A stretch of DNA of 64,000 bases, from the NCBI GenBank assembly GCA_013388845.1, contig JACAEN010000011.1, positions 62,001 through 126,000 on the forward strand, read 5' to 3'. This document shows positions 1 to 9,053 of this stretch, piece after piece (position 1 is the first letter of the stretch; every line of letters begins with the position of its first letter). Both the position numbers and the translations under genes were made by a program. The DNA is from Chloroflexota bacterium (GTDB lineage Bacteria; Chloroflexota; Dehalococcoidia; GIF9; AB-539-J10). The notes under the pieces were generated by a model that saw only the letters and a list, made by a program, of their open reading frames with translations, had not been told where the DNA came from and made no database searches.

Positions 1-142
1 GTGGGCCTTCATAAAAGGCATAATGTGCCGCGCCTTCCCTTGTCTCGATGCTCTTATCAAAAATTCCGTGCTCTTTCCAGAAGCGAAGGATATCTTCTTC
101 CAGTTGAATAAAGTTGGTCTTACTACTAACTTCTCGGAACAT
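1..142 (-). CDS. ileS: Isoleucyl-tRNA synthetase, N-terminal fragment running off the window edge
   Basis: Minus-strand translation MFREVSSKTNFIQLEEDILRFWKEHGIFDKSIETREGAAHYAFYEGP, typical IleS N-terminus. Confidence 0.85.
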   Translation of the reverse strand, partial: MFREVSSKTNFIQLEEDILRFWKEHGIFDKSIETREGAAHYAFYEGP

Positions 143-144
143 GG

Positions 145-777
145 CTAGCCCTGTCTCGGTAAAATAACCACCTTTCTATTCTCGCCCTCGCCTATGCTCT
201 GAGTTGTCACATCGGGATTGTCAGCCAGAGTTAAATGAATAATACGGCGTTCGTCGGCAGGCATTGGCTCCATAGTTATGGCACTGCGTTTTGATTTCAC
301 CTGCTCAGCCAGATATAAGGCTAGTTTTTGCAGGGAATCATAGCGACGTTTTTTATACCCGGCAACATCGACGTTTAACGGCAGCCAGGTCTTTAACTGT
401 CCAGCCACTATTAGTTTTGTGACATACTCCAGGGCAACCAAGGTTTGACCTCGCCGACCAATCAAGATACCTAAGTCGTCGCCTTTGATATCCAAAGCTA
501 AAGGTATCTCATCAGATAGCACTTCAACCTTGCCCGCCACTCCTAGCAATCTGAGCAAAGTATCTAGAATTTCTGTCACTACCTGAACCACGTCTCTTTC
601 CGGTGGAGTTATTGGAGTTACCCTGATTAAAGCTCCCTTGCCTCCTACTCCCAAAATTCCCGGCTTTCCCTCTCTAATAACCTCCACCTTGAATTGGTCT
701 CGGCTCAACCCTAGCTGGGCCTCTGCTTTCTCTATCGCCTGTTCTACTGTTGCAGCTGTTATCTCAATGCTTTCCAT
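145..777 (-). CDS. jag: Jag/KhpB family RNA-binding protein (Jag_N, KH, R3H)
   Basis: IGRRGQTLVALEYVTKLI KH motif; R3H-like end MPADERRIIHLTLADNPDVTTQSIGEGENRKVVI; next to yidC. Confidence 0.93.
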   Translation of the reverse strand: MESIEITAATVEQAIEKAEAQLGLSRDQFKVEVIREGKPGILGVGGKGALIRVTPITPPERDVVQVVTEILDTLLRLLGVAGKVEVLSDEIPLALDIKGDDLGILIGRRGQTLVALEYVTKLIVAGQLKTWLPLNVDVAGYKKRRYDSLQKLALYLAEQVKSKRSAITMEPMPADERRIIHLTLADNPDVTTQSIGEGENRKVVILPRQG

Positions 778-826
778 AGTACGCTTTCCTTTTAGTGATT
801 TGCTTTATTGTCAGCGCAGTGTGCAA

Positions 827-1603
827 TCACCTCTGTTCTGTAATGCTAGTTTGCTTTCCCTTCGCTGGTTTTGATGGAAATGGGGAACGGAATTTAAGGT
901 ATCCCCAGCTGCCAGTAGCGAAATATTGGGTGATAATACCAATTATATTGGAAACAGCCCAGTAAATAGCCAAGCCACTGGGAAACATCAAGGTAAGGAA
1001 GCCAAACATGAGGGGCATCATCAGCGTCATTATCCTGTTTGTGGATTCTTGCCTGGGGTCAACTGCTGGCGCTTGGCTCATCTTCTGCTGTATCCATGTT
1101 GTGCCACCGACTATGATAGCTAAAATCCAATATGGGTCAGGTTGTCCTAAATCAAGCCACAAAAACTTGCTGCTCAACGGAATCACTTGATTCACTATGT
1201 CCCAGGAGTAAAGACGATGAGATAAATCAAGTAAGTTCTCGGGCGTGGTGGCTAGAGCTCTCATGATGGCTTGATAGAGGGCAATCCAGATGGGGAACTG
1301 AATCAACATAGGCCATAAGCAGCCCAAAGGATTTACTCCGGCTTCCTTGTAAAGTTTCATCATTTCTTGCTGGAGCTTTTGCTGATTCTTACCATATTTT
1401 TTCTGCAATTCTTGAATCTTCGGTTGCATATCCTGCAAAGCTTTAGTGGACTTGAGTTGTCGGTTATTGAGAGGCCAGGTGATTAGACGAACGATAATTG
1501 TGAGGGCGATGATGGCTAAGCCAAACTGACCGAACAAAAAGTGGCTTAGGGCAATCAGTACATTAAGTACCGGGTTAGCTATGATAAAGTCCCAAGGATT
1601 CAT
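827..1603 (-). CDS. yidC: YidC/Oxa1 family membrane protein insertase
   Basis: Oxa1 core GLAIIALTIIVRLITWPLNNRQLKS...EAGVNPLGCLWPMLIQFPIWIALY; rnpA-yidD-yidC-jag context. Confidence 0.95.
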   Translation of the reverse strand: MNPWDFIIANPVLNVLIALSHFLFGQFGLAIIALTIIVRLITWPLNNRQLKSTKALQDMQPKIQELQKKYGKNQQKLQQEMMKLYKEAGVNPLGCLWPMLIQFPIWIALYQAIMRALATTPENLLDLSHRLYSWDIVNQVIPLSSKFLWLDLGQPDPYWILAIIVGGTTWIQQKMSQAPAVDPRQESTNRIMTLMMPLMFGFLTLMFPSGLAIYWAVSNIIGIITQYFATGSWGYLKFRSPFPSKPAKGKQTSITEQR

Positions 1604-1615
1604 TGAGCGCGGCCC

Positions 1616-2728
1616 TCATTCTTCTTCAGTCAACGGGATTGGCTGACTTACCTCCCTCTTTTCAATATCCACAACATACAACTGGTTATCTTCACCTCGA
1701 ATGTAAACCAGACCCTCGCGAGCACAAAGAGGCGTCCTTATTTGAGTATTGATGGTCGGTTTGTCGGCATTGTCTGGATTCTTAATTCGCTCGCCATCAC
1801 CGGTCTCAGAATTAATGATATACACATTGCCTGCCTCATTAGCTACTATTAGCAGATTGCCAATCAAAACAGGTGAGGAAACTATAGGTTTTCCAGTGTC
1901 GAATTCCCACAATTTTTCTCCTGTTTTTGCTTCAATAGCATAAAGCTTGCCATCAAGACAGCCAGCATAAACAATGCCTTCATTAACTACAGGAGGCGCC
2001 CAGAACCAATTGCCGGCTGGCTTTTCCTGGGGAAATTTCCATACTGGCACATCACTACCTATCTTTATGGCATAAAGACAGCGATCGAATGAACCCACAA
2101 ATATAGTATCTCCGTAAATCACTGGTGAAGAAGCAAAGCCTGCCTGTGATTTAAAAGACCAGTCTAATAACTCTCCCGTTTCCATTGATAAAGCATAGAT
2201 ATGACCGTCGAAAGTGCTGACATAAAGAGTATCACCCATAACCGTGGGGCTTGTCCACAGCTTGACAGCCAAGGGCTCAGATTTCCACTTAAGGTCACCA
2301 TAAGTTGTATCCAAAGCATAAACCATGCCATCCGAGTTGCTAATATAGATAGTGTCATTAGCTATAACCGGGCTACCTACAATAGCTCCTATCGAACCTG
2401 TTCTGGGGTAAACCCACCTCTCGATGCCCCGGGCTATGGCCAGGGCATATACCCGGCCACTATAAGTGCCAACGTAAACTAATTCACCATCCACTATCGG
2501 CGTGGTATATATAGCAGCAGGAGGGTCGATAGGATAAGACCAATTCTGGCCTCCGGTCGATGAGTTTATCGCCACCACCCTGCCATCTCTGGTGCCCACA
2601 TAAATGATGCCGTCATGAACTGCAGGCCCCGACCATCCCCCTTTGGGCTGAGCCGTGCCAGAACAGGAAACCAAGATCAAGGGCAAAAGGGCAATTACAA
2701 CGAGGAATAATATCTTTGGTTGTTTCAT
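1616..2728 (-). CDS. PQQ-like beta-propeller lipoprotein (BamB-like fold)
   Basis: Lipobox ILVSCSG after a hydrophobic signal; repeated VYVGTYSGRVYALA / LYAIEAKTGEKLWEF blades. Start placed at internal Met (2728), downstream of the yidD stop. Confidence 0.85.
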   Translation of the reverse strand: MKQPKILFLVVIALLPLILVSCSGTAQPKGGWSGPAVHDGIIYVGTRDGRVVAINSSTGGQNWSYPIDPPAAIYTTPIVDGELVYVGTYSGRVYALAIARGIERWVYPRTGSIGAIVGSPVIANDTIYISNSDGMVYALDTTYGDLKWKSEPLAVKLWTSPTVMGDTLYVSTFDGHIYALSMETGELLDWSFKSQAGFASSPVIYGDTIFVGSFDRCLYAIKIGSDVPVWKFPQEKPAGNWFWAPPVVNEGIVYAGCLDGKLYAIEAKTGEKLWEFDTGKPIVSSPVLIGNLLIVANEAGNVYIINSETGDGERIKNPDNADKPTINTQIRTPLCAREGLVYIRGEDNQLYVVDIEKREVSQPIPLTEEE

Positions 2729-2735
2729 TCCATAA

Positions 2736-2945
2736 CTAAGGCACTGGGTCGTAGCCACCTTCAGAGAATGGATTACAGCGAACTATCCTCTTGGCTGCCA
2801 GCCAGCTACCTCGGAGAAATCCATATTTTTTAATTGCCTCAAGCGCATACTGAGAACATGTGGGCTGGAAACGGCAGACACTAGGGAGACCCTTCGAAAG
2901 TGTGTTCTGGTACCATCTAATCAACCACAGAGCTAATTGAGTCAT
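2736..2945 (-). CDS. yidD: Membrane protein insertion efficiency factor YidD
   Basis: [35 protein letters not shown]...[14 protein letters not shown]. Confidence 0.96.
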   Translation of the reverse strand: MTQLALWLIRWYQNTLSKGLPSVCRFQPTCSQYALEAIKKYGFLRGSWLAAKRIVRCNPFSEGGYDPVP

Positions 2946-3280
2946 TCGTTGCTCTCCAATAATTGTGCCCGAGTCAAAAGCTTAGTCACGGCCCTCTCGA
3001 GTTGATGATAGTCTGTGTTGACTGCTGCAGACCGAGCAATGAGGATAATATCCCATCCCGGTTTTAGCGATTGCAACCTCATTATTTCCCTGAGTAACCT
3101 CTTCAAGTGATTACGCTGCACCGCCTTACCTACTTTTTTGGTCACAGAAAAACCGTATCGGCTTAGACTTAAACCATTGGGCATTGCCTTCATCACTAGC
3201 AAGCTATTTGCCCACGCTTTGCCTTGTCGGTAAACCAAAGTATATTGTGCTCTATTAGTTAAAAATCGAGGCTCCTTCAC
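2942..3280 (-). CDS. rnpA: Ribonuclease P protein component
   Basis: [28 protein letters not shown] signature; 4-bp overlap with yidD. Confidence 0.95.
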   Translation of the reverse strand: MKEPRFLTNRAQYTLVYRQGKAWANSLLVMKAMPNGLSLSRYGFSVTKKVGKAVQRNHLKRLLREIMRLQSLKPGWDIILIARSAAVNTDYHQLERAVTKLLTRAQLLESNE

Positions 3281-3289
3281 TGGATGGAA

Positions 3290-3430
3290 TTAAACTGGAG
3301 TTAGCCTATGCCTCCCCTTAAGGCGCCTGGCTTTAAGCACTCGTCTACCAGCGCGAGTGGCCATCCTGGCGCGGAAACCTAAACTGCGCCTCCGGGGAAT
3401 GTTCTTTGGTTGGTAAGTCCGCTTTGGCAT
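3290..3430 (-). CDS. rpmH: 50S ribosomal protein L34
   Basis: 46-aa translation read by hand: [46 protein letters not shown]; missing from the supplied ORF track because it is short. Confidence 0.96.
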   Translation of the reverse strand: MPKRTYQPKNIPRRRSLGFRARMATRAGRRVLKARRLKGRHRLTPV

Positions 3431-3433
3431 TTT

Positions 3434-3742
3434 TCAGACTGTCGAACGGGATAGGCCGACGCCTCCTGTTTTCCAAATATGGGTTGGTGCGTAAGGCAGC
3501 ATAGCCAGATAACGAGCTCTCTTTATAGCTTGTGCCAAGCTTCTTCGATGTTTAGCGCAGGTTTTGCTCCTCCGTCGTGACACTATCTTGCCCTGACCGG
3601 AAATATAGCGAGACAACAGAGAAACATCTTTATAGTCGATTTCCATACTTCCTTTGCAGAAGGGACAAACTGCGGGCTTAGTGACAAAGTTTCTCGTAGG
3701 TCTTACCCTTCCGGTATTAGCTGCTCTTCCAGTATTAGTCAA
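3434..3742 (-). CDS. rpsR: 30S ribosomal protein S18
   Basis: CPFCKGSMEIDYKDVSLLSRYISGQGKIVSRRRSKTCAKHRRSLAQAIKRARYLAMLPY. Confidence 0.95.
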   Translation of the reverse strand: MTNTGRAANTGRVRPTRNFVTKPAVCPFCKGSMEIDYKDVSLLSRYISGQGKIVSRRRSKTCAKHRRSLAQAIKRARYLAMLPYAPTHIWKTGGVGLSRSTV

Positions 3743-3760
3743 ATCTTCCTCTCCTCTATT

Positions 3761-4150
3761 TTAGTCAAAGGGTAAATCTTCAGGCTCGAGCTCCCCTTCC
3801 TCAGCTACCGACACCGGGGTTCGCTTGCCAAGGAAAAGTACGCGCTCCGCAGTCACCTCAAGGCTGGTGCGCGTCTGCCCGTCCTGTCCTTCCCAATTGC
3901 GGGCGTGCAATCTTCCTTCAACGTAAACTTGCCTCCCCTTGCTCAAGAATTGATTGCATTGCTCAGCTTGCTTGCCCCAAACGCTAACTCGAAACCAGTC
4001 CGTCTCTTCCTTGGTCTCTCCGGCCGAAGTGGTATAGCGACGAGTAGTAGCCATACGAAAAGAGGTAACTGCCTTCCCGTTGGGCGTGTACCTCATCTCC
4101 GGGTCGGAACCTAGATTGCCAACAAGTATTACTTTGCTTAGGCTTGCCAT
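3761..4150 (-). CDS. ssb: Single-stranded DNA-binding protein
   Basis: MASLSKVILVGNLGSDPEMRYTPNGKAVTSFRMATTRR; acidic tail ending DLPFD. Confidence 0.96.
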   Translation of the reverse strand: MASLSKVILVGNLGSDPEMRYTPNGKAVTSFRMATTRRYTTSAGETKEETDWFRVSVWGKQAEQCNQFLSKGRQVYVEGRLHARNWEGQDGQTRTSLEVTAERVLFLGKRTPVSVAEEGELEPEDLPFD

Positions 4151-4151
4151 G

Positions 4152-4439
4152 TCAATCCTCCACTTTTACCACAAGATATCGCAGAATATTCTCGAAAGCA
4201 CGGACTTCTGATTCAAGCTCCTTAACCGATTTTGGCATTAACTTAAAGCGAGCTAGAATATAATCAGCCTCCATAAATTTCTTTATAGGGTAAGCGAGCT
4301 TTCTTCTTCCCCAATTTGTTATCTCCTCCACCGCTCCACCGCGGCTATTAATGGACCGGGTCACCTTGTCTACAATTTTGGACACTCCCTCTTCATCAAT
4401 TTCAGGGCTGATTATAGCTACCATCTCGTAATCATGCAT
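4152..4439 (-). CDS. rpsF: 30S ribosomal protein S6
   Basis: MHDYEMVAIISPEIDEEG...NWGRRKLAYPIKKFMEADYILARF. Confidence 0.94.
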   Translation of the reverse strand: MHDYEMVAIISPEIDEEGVSKIVDKVTRSINSRGGAVEEITNWGRRKLAYPIKKFMEADYILARFKLMPKSVKELESEVRAFENILRYLVVKVED

Positions 4440-4550
4440 GTCTAAAATTTTATATCACAGGGAATAAAATGGCAACAAGACCTATGTTTTAACTACCTAT
4501 TACGTCTACTAGCTAGAATGTTAAATAGGGCCAGTGTTATAATTCCGCCA
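4440..4550. promoter_or_regulatory. Divergent promoter region with two extended -10 elements next to start codons
   Basis: Plus: TGTTATAAT (4535-4543) then ATG at 4551. Minus: TGATATAAA followed 9 nt later by the rpsF ATG. Confidence 0.5.
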
Positions 4551-5555
4551 ATGAAAGTATCTGAGTTGGGAGAATTTGGGCTAATTGACCTTATACGAGA
4601 TATTGTGGCTAAATCCCAAAATCTGGAACGTGCTTCTTGGCAGAAAACTCTGGTGGGAATTGGCGATGATGCCGCCGCTTGGCAAAGTAATGGGCACATT
4701 GAATTGGCTACTACGGACACTCTGGTTCAAAATATACACTTCGACTTGAGGCTGACACGCTGGGAGGAATTGGGCTGGAAAGCACTCGCTGTAAACTTAA
4801 GCGACATAGCTGCTATGGGTGGTATTCCCAGCTATGCTTTGCTTTCCTTGTCGCTGCCTGGCGAACTCGAAGTTGAAGATATGTCCAAATTCATTAACAG
4901 CATGGTGCATTTGGCTGGGGAATTTGGCGTAGCTATAGTTGGAGGTAATGTAGCAGCCGCTCCTAATGTCGTAATCACAGTAACAGTAATTGGTTACTCC
5001 AAAGGCAAAGCATTACTTAAGAGGTCAACAGCTTCCCCTGGTGAGCAAATAGCCGTCACAGGATACCTGGGATTGTCCGCAGCCGGCTTGGAGATGCTCC
5101 AGGGAAAGATCATCTCAGAACCCGAAACAAACAATATCCTGAGGCAAGCTCACCTTAAGCCTATGCCGCGGGTAAAGGAAGGACAAATTCTGGTAGAGCA
5201 AGGGGTTAAAACTGCCATAGATATAAGCGATGGGCTTGTTGCCGACCTTAGCCATATATGTGAATCCAGCAAAGTCAATGCTAGGATAAAGATCGAGAAA
5301 GTGCCAGTGCACCCTGTAGTTATAGCCAATTTCCCGAACCATAAAGAGCTGGCTTTATATGGTGGAGAGGATTATGAGCTTCTTTTTACCGCTGATGAAA
5401 CCATTATTGCGCGGGTTAAGCAAGCTCTAAACTGCCCAGTGACTGTAATCGGTGACATAACAAAAGAACAGCTGCCAACACGTGTGACTGTAGTGGACAG
5501 TAAGGGAAATAGCATCCCTTATCGAAAGGGGGGCTGGGAACACTTTAAGAATTAA
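4551..5555 (+). CDS. thiL: Thiamine-monophosphate kinase
   Basis: GIGDDAAAW...TTDTLVQNIHFDLRLTRWEELGWKALAVNLSDIAAMGGIP; ORF extends to 4518 but ATG at 4551 (MKVSELGEFGLI) fits the family. Confidence 0.93.
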   Translation: MKVSELGEFGLIDLIRDIVAKSQNLERASWQKTLVGIGDDAAAWQSNGHIELATTDTLVQNIHFDLRLTRWEELGWKALAVNLSDIAAMGGIPSYALLSLSLPGELEVEDMSKFINSMVHLAGEFGVAIVGGNVAAAPNVVITVTVIGYSKGKALLKRSTASPGEQIAVTGYLGLSAAGLEMLQGKIISEPETNNILRQAHLKPMPRVKEGQILVEQGVKTAIDISDGLVADLSHICESSKVNARIKIEKVPVHPVVIANFPNHKELALYGGEDYELLFTADETIIARVKQALNCPVTVIGDITKEQLPTRVTVVDSKGNSIPYRKGGWEHFKN

Positions 5556-5557
5556 GA

Positions 5558-6043
5558 ATGCAGTCTTTCAAGTTAAAATCGCATAGTCCTGAACAAACTC
5601 AGCTTTTGGGAAGATACTTGGGGGAACTTGCTCAAAAGGCTGATATTTTTCTTCTCGTAGGCGAGTTGGGAACAGGCAAAACTTGTCTTGTCCAGGGCAT
5701 CGCTCGCGGGCTGGATGTCACGGAATATGCCTTCAGTCCTTCTTTCGTTATCCTTAGAGAATATCATGGCCGACTTCCTTTGTACCACATCGATTTCTAT
5801 CGCCTGGATCATATCGAGGAAATTGCTGACCTGGGGCTGGAGGAGTATTTTTACGGCGACGGGGTTTGTGTGGTTGAATGGGCAGATAAGGGGCTGCAAG
5901 TAGCCCCTCGTGATAATTTGCTTATCACCATACAGTATATTCCTGCCTCGGAGACAGGACGGTCTATTTGCCTAAAACCTCAAGGCAAGCGCTATTATGA
6001 ACTAATAGAACAGCTCCAAAAAAAGAAGGATTTGTGGCTTTGA
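5558..6043 (+). CDS. tsaE: tRNA t6A biosynthesis ATPase TsaE
   Basis: LVGELGTGKTCLVQGIARGLDV...SPSFVILREYHGRLPLYHIDFYRLD. Confidence 0.94.
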   Translation: MQSFKLKSHSPEQTQLLGRYLGELAQKADIFLLVGELGTGKTCLVQGIARGLDVTEYAFSPSFVILREYHGRLPLYHIDFYRLDHIEEIADLGLEEYFYGDGVCVVEWADKGLQVAPRDNLLITIQYIPASETGRSICLKPQGKRYYELIEQLQKKKDLWL

Positions 6044-6154
6044 ATGCGAAATGCTAGACCTCTTGACTTTTGCCCTGTTGTTTTGCAGTTTTATTTTTCT
6101 CTTTTGCATTTCCAAGGGATTTGTCTGGGGTTTAGAAACTAGCGTCTCTTTGAT

Positions 6155-6874
6155 ATGGAATTAGCTATAGATACTTCATCCAATATTGTCAGCGTTGCCT
6201 TGTCTCGTAAAGGTAAGATATTAGCTTCGCTAACCTGGCAAACGACACAAAATCATACAGTAGAGCTGTTGCCGAATTTGGTTTTCTTGTTACAAAAAGC
6301 TAAGGTGGGTCTAGACTCTATAGAAGCGATCATAGTAGCTAAAGGTCCGGGAAGCTTTAATGGACTTCGAGTGGGCATAAGCACTGCCAAAGGACTAGCT
6401 TCTGCTTTGAATATCCCTTTGCTTGGTATAAGCACGCTGGAGGCTGAAGCCTACCTCTTTGCCTTTACTGGATTGCCCCTCCGTCCCATTCACAAGGCTG
6501 GTCGCGAAGAAATAGCCACCGCTCTTTACCGTCAAAAAGATGATGAATGGCAATGTCTGGAGGCGGAAAACTTGACCACAGTCAAAACTCTGTGCCGTCG
6601 AACTAAGCAAAAAACGCTTTTCTGTGGCGAAATCCCTCCTGACATAATAAGCGAAATACAGCAAAAGCTGGGCAAGCGAGCTATAATTTCCCAGAATAGT
6701 AGGCCATGTCGAGCCAATTCCTTGGCTATATTAGGTTGGCGAGAATTGAGCAAAGGGGAACGAGATGACCCAGCCGCCCTACAGCCAGTATACCTTCGCC
6801 CCCCTCATATAACCAAGCCCAAGGATAAAATACCTCCTTTGTCATTCAGAGTGGAGCAAGGGAATCTAAACTGA
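6155..6874 (+). CDS. tsaB: tRNA t6A biosynthesis protein TsaB
   Basis: MELAIDTSSNIVSVALS...VAKGPGSFNGLRVGISTAKGLASALNIPLLGISTLEA. Confidence 0.94.
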   Translation: MELAIDTSSNIVSVALSRKGKILASLTWQTTQNHTVELLPNLVFLLQKAKVGLDSIEAIIVAKGPGSFNGLRVGISTAKGLASALNIPLLGISTLEAEAYLFAFTGLPLRPIHKAGREEIATALYRQKDDEWQCLEAENLTTVKTLCRRTKQKTLFCGEIPPDIISEIQQKLGKRAIISQNSRPCRANSLAILGWRELSKGERDDPAALQPVYLRPPHITKPKDKIPPLSFRVEQGNLN

Positions 6875-6977
6875 CCCAAGAACATCTTGCGATTTTCTTG
6901 GAAACCCAGTTAAGATTTAGAGCAAATTTAGCAGAGTCGCTCAAAAGTCTTACAGGCTTTTTGGGGTAGTTTAGGAA

Positions 6978-8039
6978 ATGGAGATTCCCAGATCAGACGC
7001 TGAGTGCACAGCAAGGCTTTGTTTTGCCTGTAGCCAGGAGAACCCTATAGGGCTGAAGTTGAAACCTGTTCACGATGGGGAAAAAGTCACCGCAATGTTC
7101 ACTGCCGGGGAGTTTCATCAAGGCTGGAATGGTGTTGTCCATGGTGGTATCCTCTATACCCTCCTCGATGAAGTAAATGCCTATGCTATGCTTTGCCACG
7201 GGATTGAGTTTGGCGTTACTGCCAAGAGCGAGATAAGGTTTAAACAGATAGCACCCATCAACGAGCCAATCCAAGCCTCTGCCTGGGTCACTAAACTGAC
7301 AAAACGGTTAGTGGAAACTAAGGGAGTGCTTACCCTCAGGGACAATACAGTCATACTCGATGGCGATTTCTTATTCTACGTCTGGAGGCAGTCCAAGAAG
7401 GCAATCCTCTGGGACATGGATGGAGTTATTGCCGATTCCGGCTCCTTGCATTTTGCTGCCTGGCAAGAGACTTTTGCTAAACGGGGGGTAAAATTCACTC
7501 AAGAGGATTTTACCAGGCTCTTTGGCACTAGAAATGACTTCATAATTGGCAGCATTATGGGCAAGGAACTCCCTGAGGAAGATGTCAAGATCATGGTGCA
7601 GGAAAAAGAAGAAAATTTTCGATGGAAGGCAACAGGAAGCATCAAGCCATTTCCTGGGGTGGTAAGGCTGCTGAATGCTATAAAGAAAGGGAATTTCAAA
7701 GTAGTCTTGGTTTCCTCAGCGCCCAAGGAGAATATCGACTTGGTTCTTAGAGAGCTTAGTTTGGAAGGGATTTTTGATTGTATTGTGTTTGGTCAGGAAG
7801 TATCCGAAAGCAAACCCAGTCCCCAGATATATCTTTTAGCTGCCCAGAAATTGGGAGTGACACCTAACGATTGCCTGGTAGTTGAAGATTCTCCCCTGGG
7901 AGTCAAAGCAGCCAAAATTGCGGGGATGAAATGCTTGGCTATAACTAATACACACCCTCGACAAGAGCTCCAGGAGGCTGATAAAGTAGTTGACTCTTTA
8001 GGGAATGTGGATTTGATCACCTTGCTCACGAGGGTTTAG
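6978..8039 (+). CDS. Fusion of hotdog (PaaI-like) thioesterase domain and HAD-superfamily (PGM-type) hydrolase
   Basis: N-half CFACSQENPIGLKL...WNGVVHGGILYTLLDEVNAYA (hotdog); C-half AILWDMDGVIADSGSLHFAAW...VSSAP...KPSPQIYLLAAQKLGVTPNDCLVVEDSPLGVKAAKIAGM (HAD). Confidence 0.88.
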   Translation: MEIPRSDAECTARLCFACSQENPIGLKLKPVHDGEKVTAMFTAGEFHQGWNGVVHGGILYTLLDEVNAYAMLCHGIEFGVTAKSEIRFKQIAPINEPIQASAWVTKLTKRLVETKGVLTLRDNTVILDGDFLFYVWRQSKKAILWDMDGVIADSGSLHFAAWQETFAKRGVKFTQEDFTRLFGTRNDFIIGSIMGKELPEEDVKIMVQEKEENFRWKATGSIKPFPGVVRLLNAIKKGNFKVVLVSSAPKENIDLVLRELSLEGIFDCIVFGQEVSESKPSPQIYLLAAQKLGVTPNDCLVVEDSPLGVKAAKIAGMKCLAITNTHPRQELQEADKVVDSLGNVDLITLLTRV

Positions 8040-8075
8040 AAAGGAGCTAGGATAAGGAAGAAGGAGATTAAAATC

Positions 8076-8522
8076 ATGGAGAGAAGTTTAGTCCTTATCA
8101 AACCTGATGCTATACAACGGGGATTGGCCGGGGAAATCATTTCTCGCTTGGAAAAGAAGGGGCTTACAATTGTAGCTATGAAGATGTTGTATATGGATAA
8201 GAATTTGGCCCAACGTCACTATGCCATTCATAAAGGAAAGGCTTTCTTTAATGATTTGGTGAGTTTTATTACTTCTAGCCCGGTCATTGCCATTGTCTTC
8301 CAGGGTAAAAATGCTGTGGAAATGATAAGACGAATGATGGGAGAAACTGACCCGGCCAGGGCGCAGCCTGGCAGCATTCGAGGCGACTTGGGCATTGATA
8401 TTGGACATAATCTAATACATGGCTCTGATTCTATAGAAAATGCCTCGAAGGAAATAGACTTATTTTTCTCGAAAGAGGAAATCTTCAGCTATGACCGGGA
8501 GCTTGACAGATGGATTTATTGA
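8076..8522 (+). CDS. ndk: Nucleoside diphosphate kinase
   Basis: MERSLVLIKPDAIQRGLAGEIISRLEKKG...NLIHGSDS. Confidence 0.97.
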   Translation: MERSLVLIKPDAIQRGLAGEIISRLEKKGLTIVAMKMLYMDKNLAQRHYAIHKGKAFFNDLVSFITSSPVIAIVFQGKNAVEMIRRMMGETDPARAQPGSIRGDLGIDIGHNLIHGSDSIENASKEIDLFFSKEEIFSYDRELDRWIY

Positions 8523-8929
8523 ATTCTGATTACCGGGATCGCCTTGTCCCATAGTTTATCCAGTTGATAATAATCCCGCTGTAACGGGGCAAATATGTGA
8601 ACAATAACCGAACCAAAATCAGCAAGCAGCCAACCTGAATCGGGAGTCCCTTCATTGTGATGAGGTACAATGCCTTTGGTTCTCAACACCTCATCGATGC
8701 CCTGCCAGATAGCTTCAATATGCCGTTTGGTATCTCCTGTGCAGATGACAAAGTAATCCGCGAAAGAGCACAAGGCTCTCACATCCAGCATAGCGATATC
8801 CCTGGCTTGCTTCTCAGAAGCAAGTTCGGTAGCCAGGCGTGCTATTCCCTCCGCTTCCAGAAAGACACTAACCTCCTTTGATAAAATTATATCACTTATG
8901 GCAATATTTGACCAAGACCATCTTATCAT
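8516..8929 (-). CDS. rsfS: Ribosome silencing factor RsfS/Iojap; true start uncertain
   Basis: IAMLDVRALCSFADYFVICTGDTKRHIEAIWQGI...DFGSVIVHIFAPLQRDYYQLDKLW. Confidence 0.9.
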   Translation of the reverse strand: MIRWSWSNIAISDIILSKEVSVFLEAEGIARLATELASEKQARDIAMLDVRALCSFADYFVICTGDTKRHIEAIWQGIDEVLRTKGIVPHHNEGTPDSGWLLADFGSVIVHIFAPLQRDYYQLDKLWDKAIPVIRIQ

Positions 8930-9053
8930 TATAATTTTGAATACAGTGCACCGTGCATTAGGACTTTACCTCCATACTAGTCTGCCTGCAAATCTGAGAA
9001 CGAAATTTTTCAATTTGCAATACATCTGCTATAATTAAAATGAGGGTAAGGAT

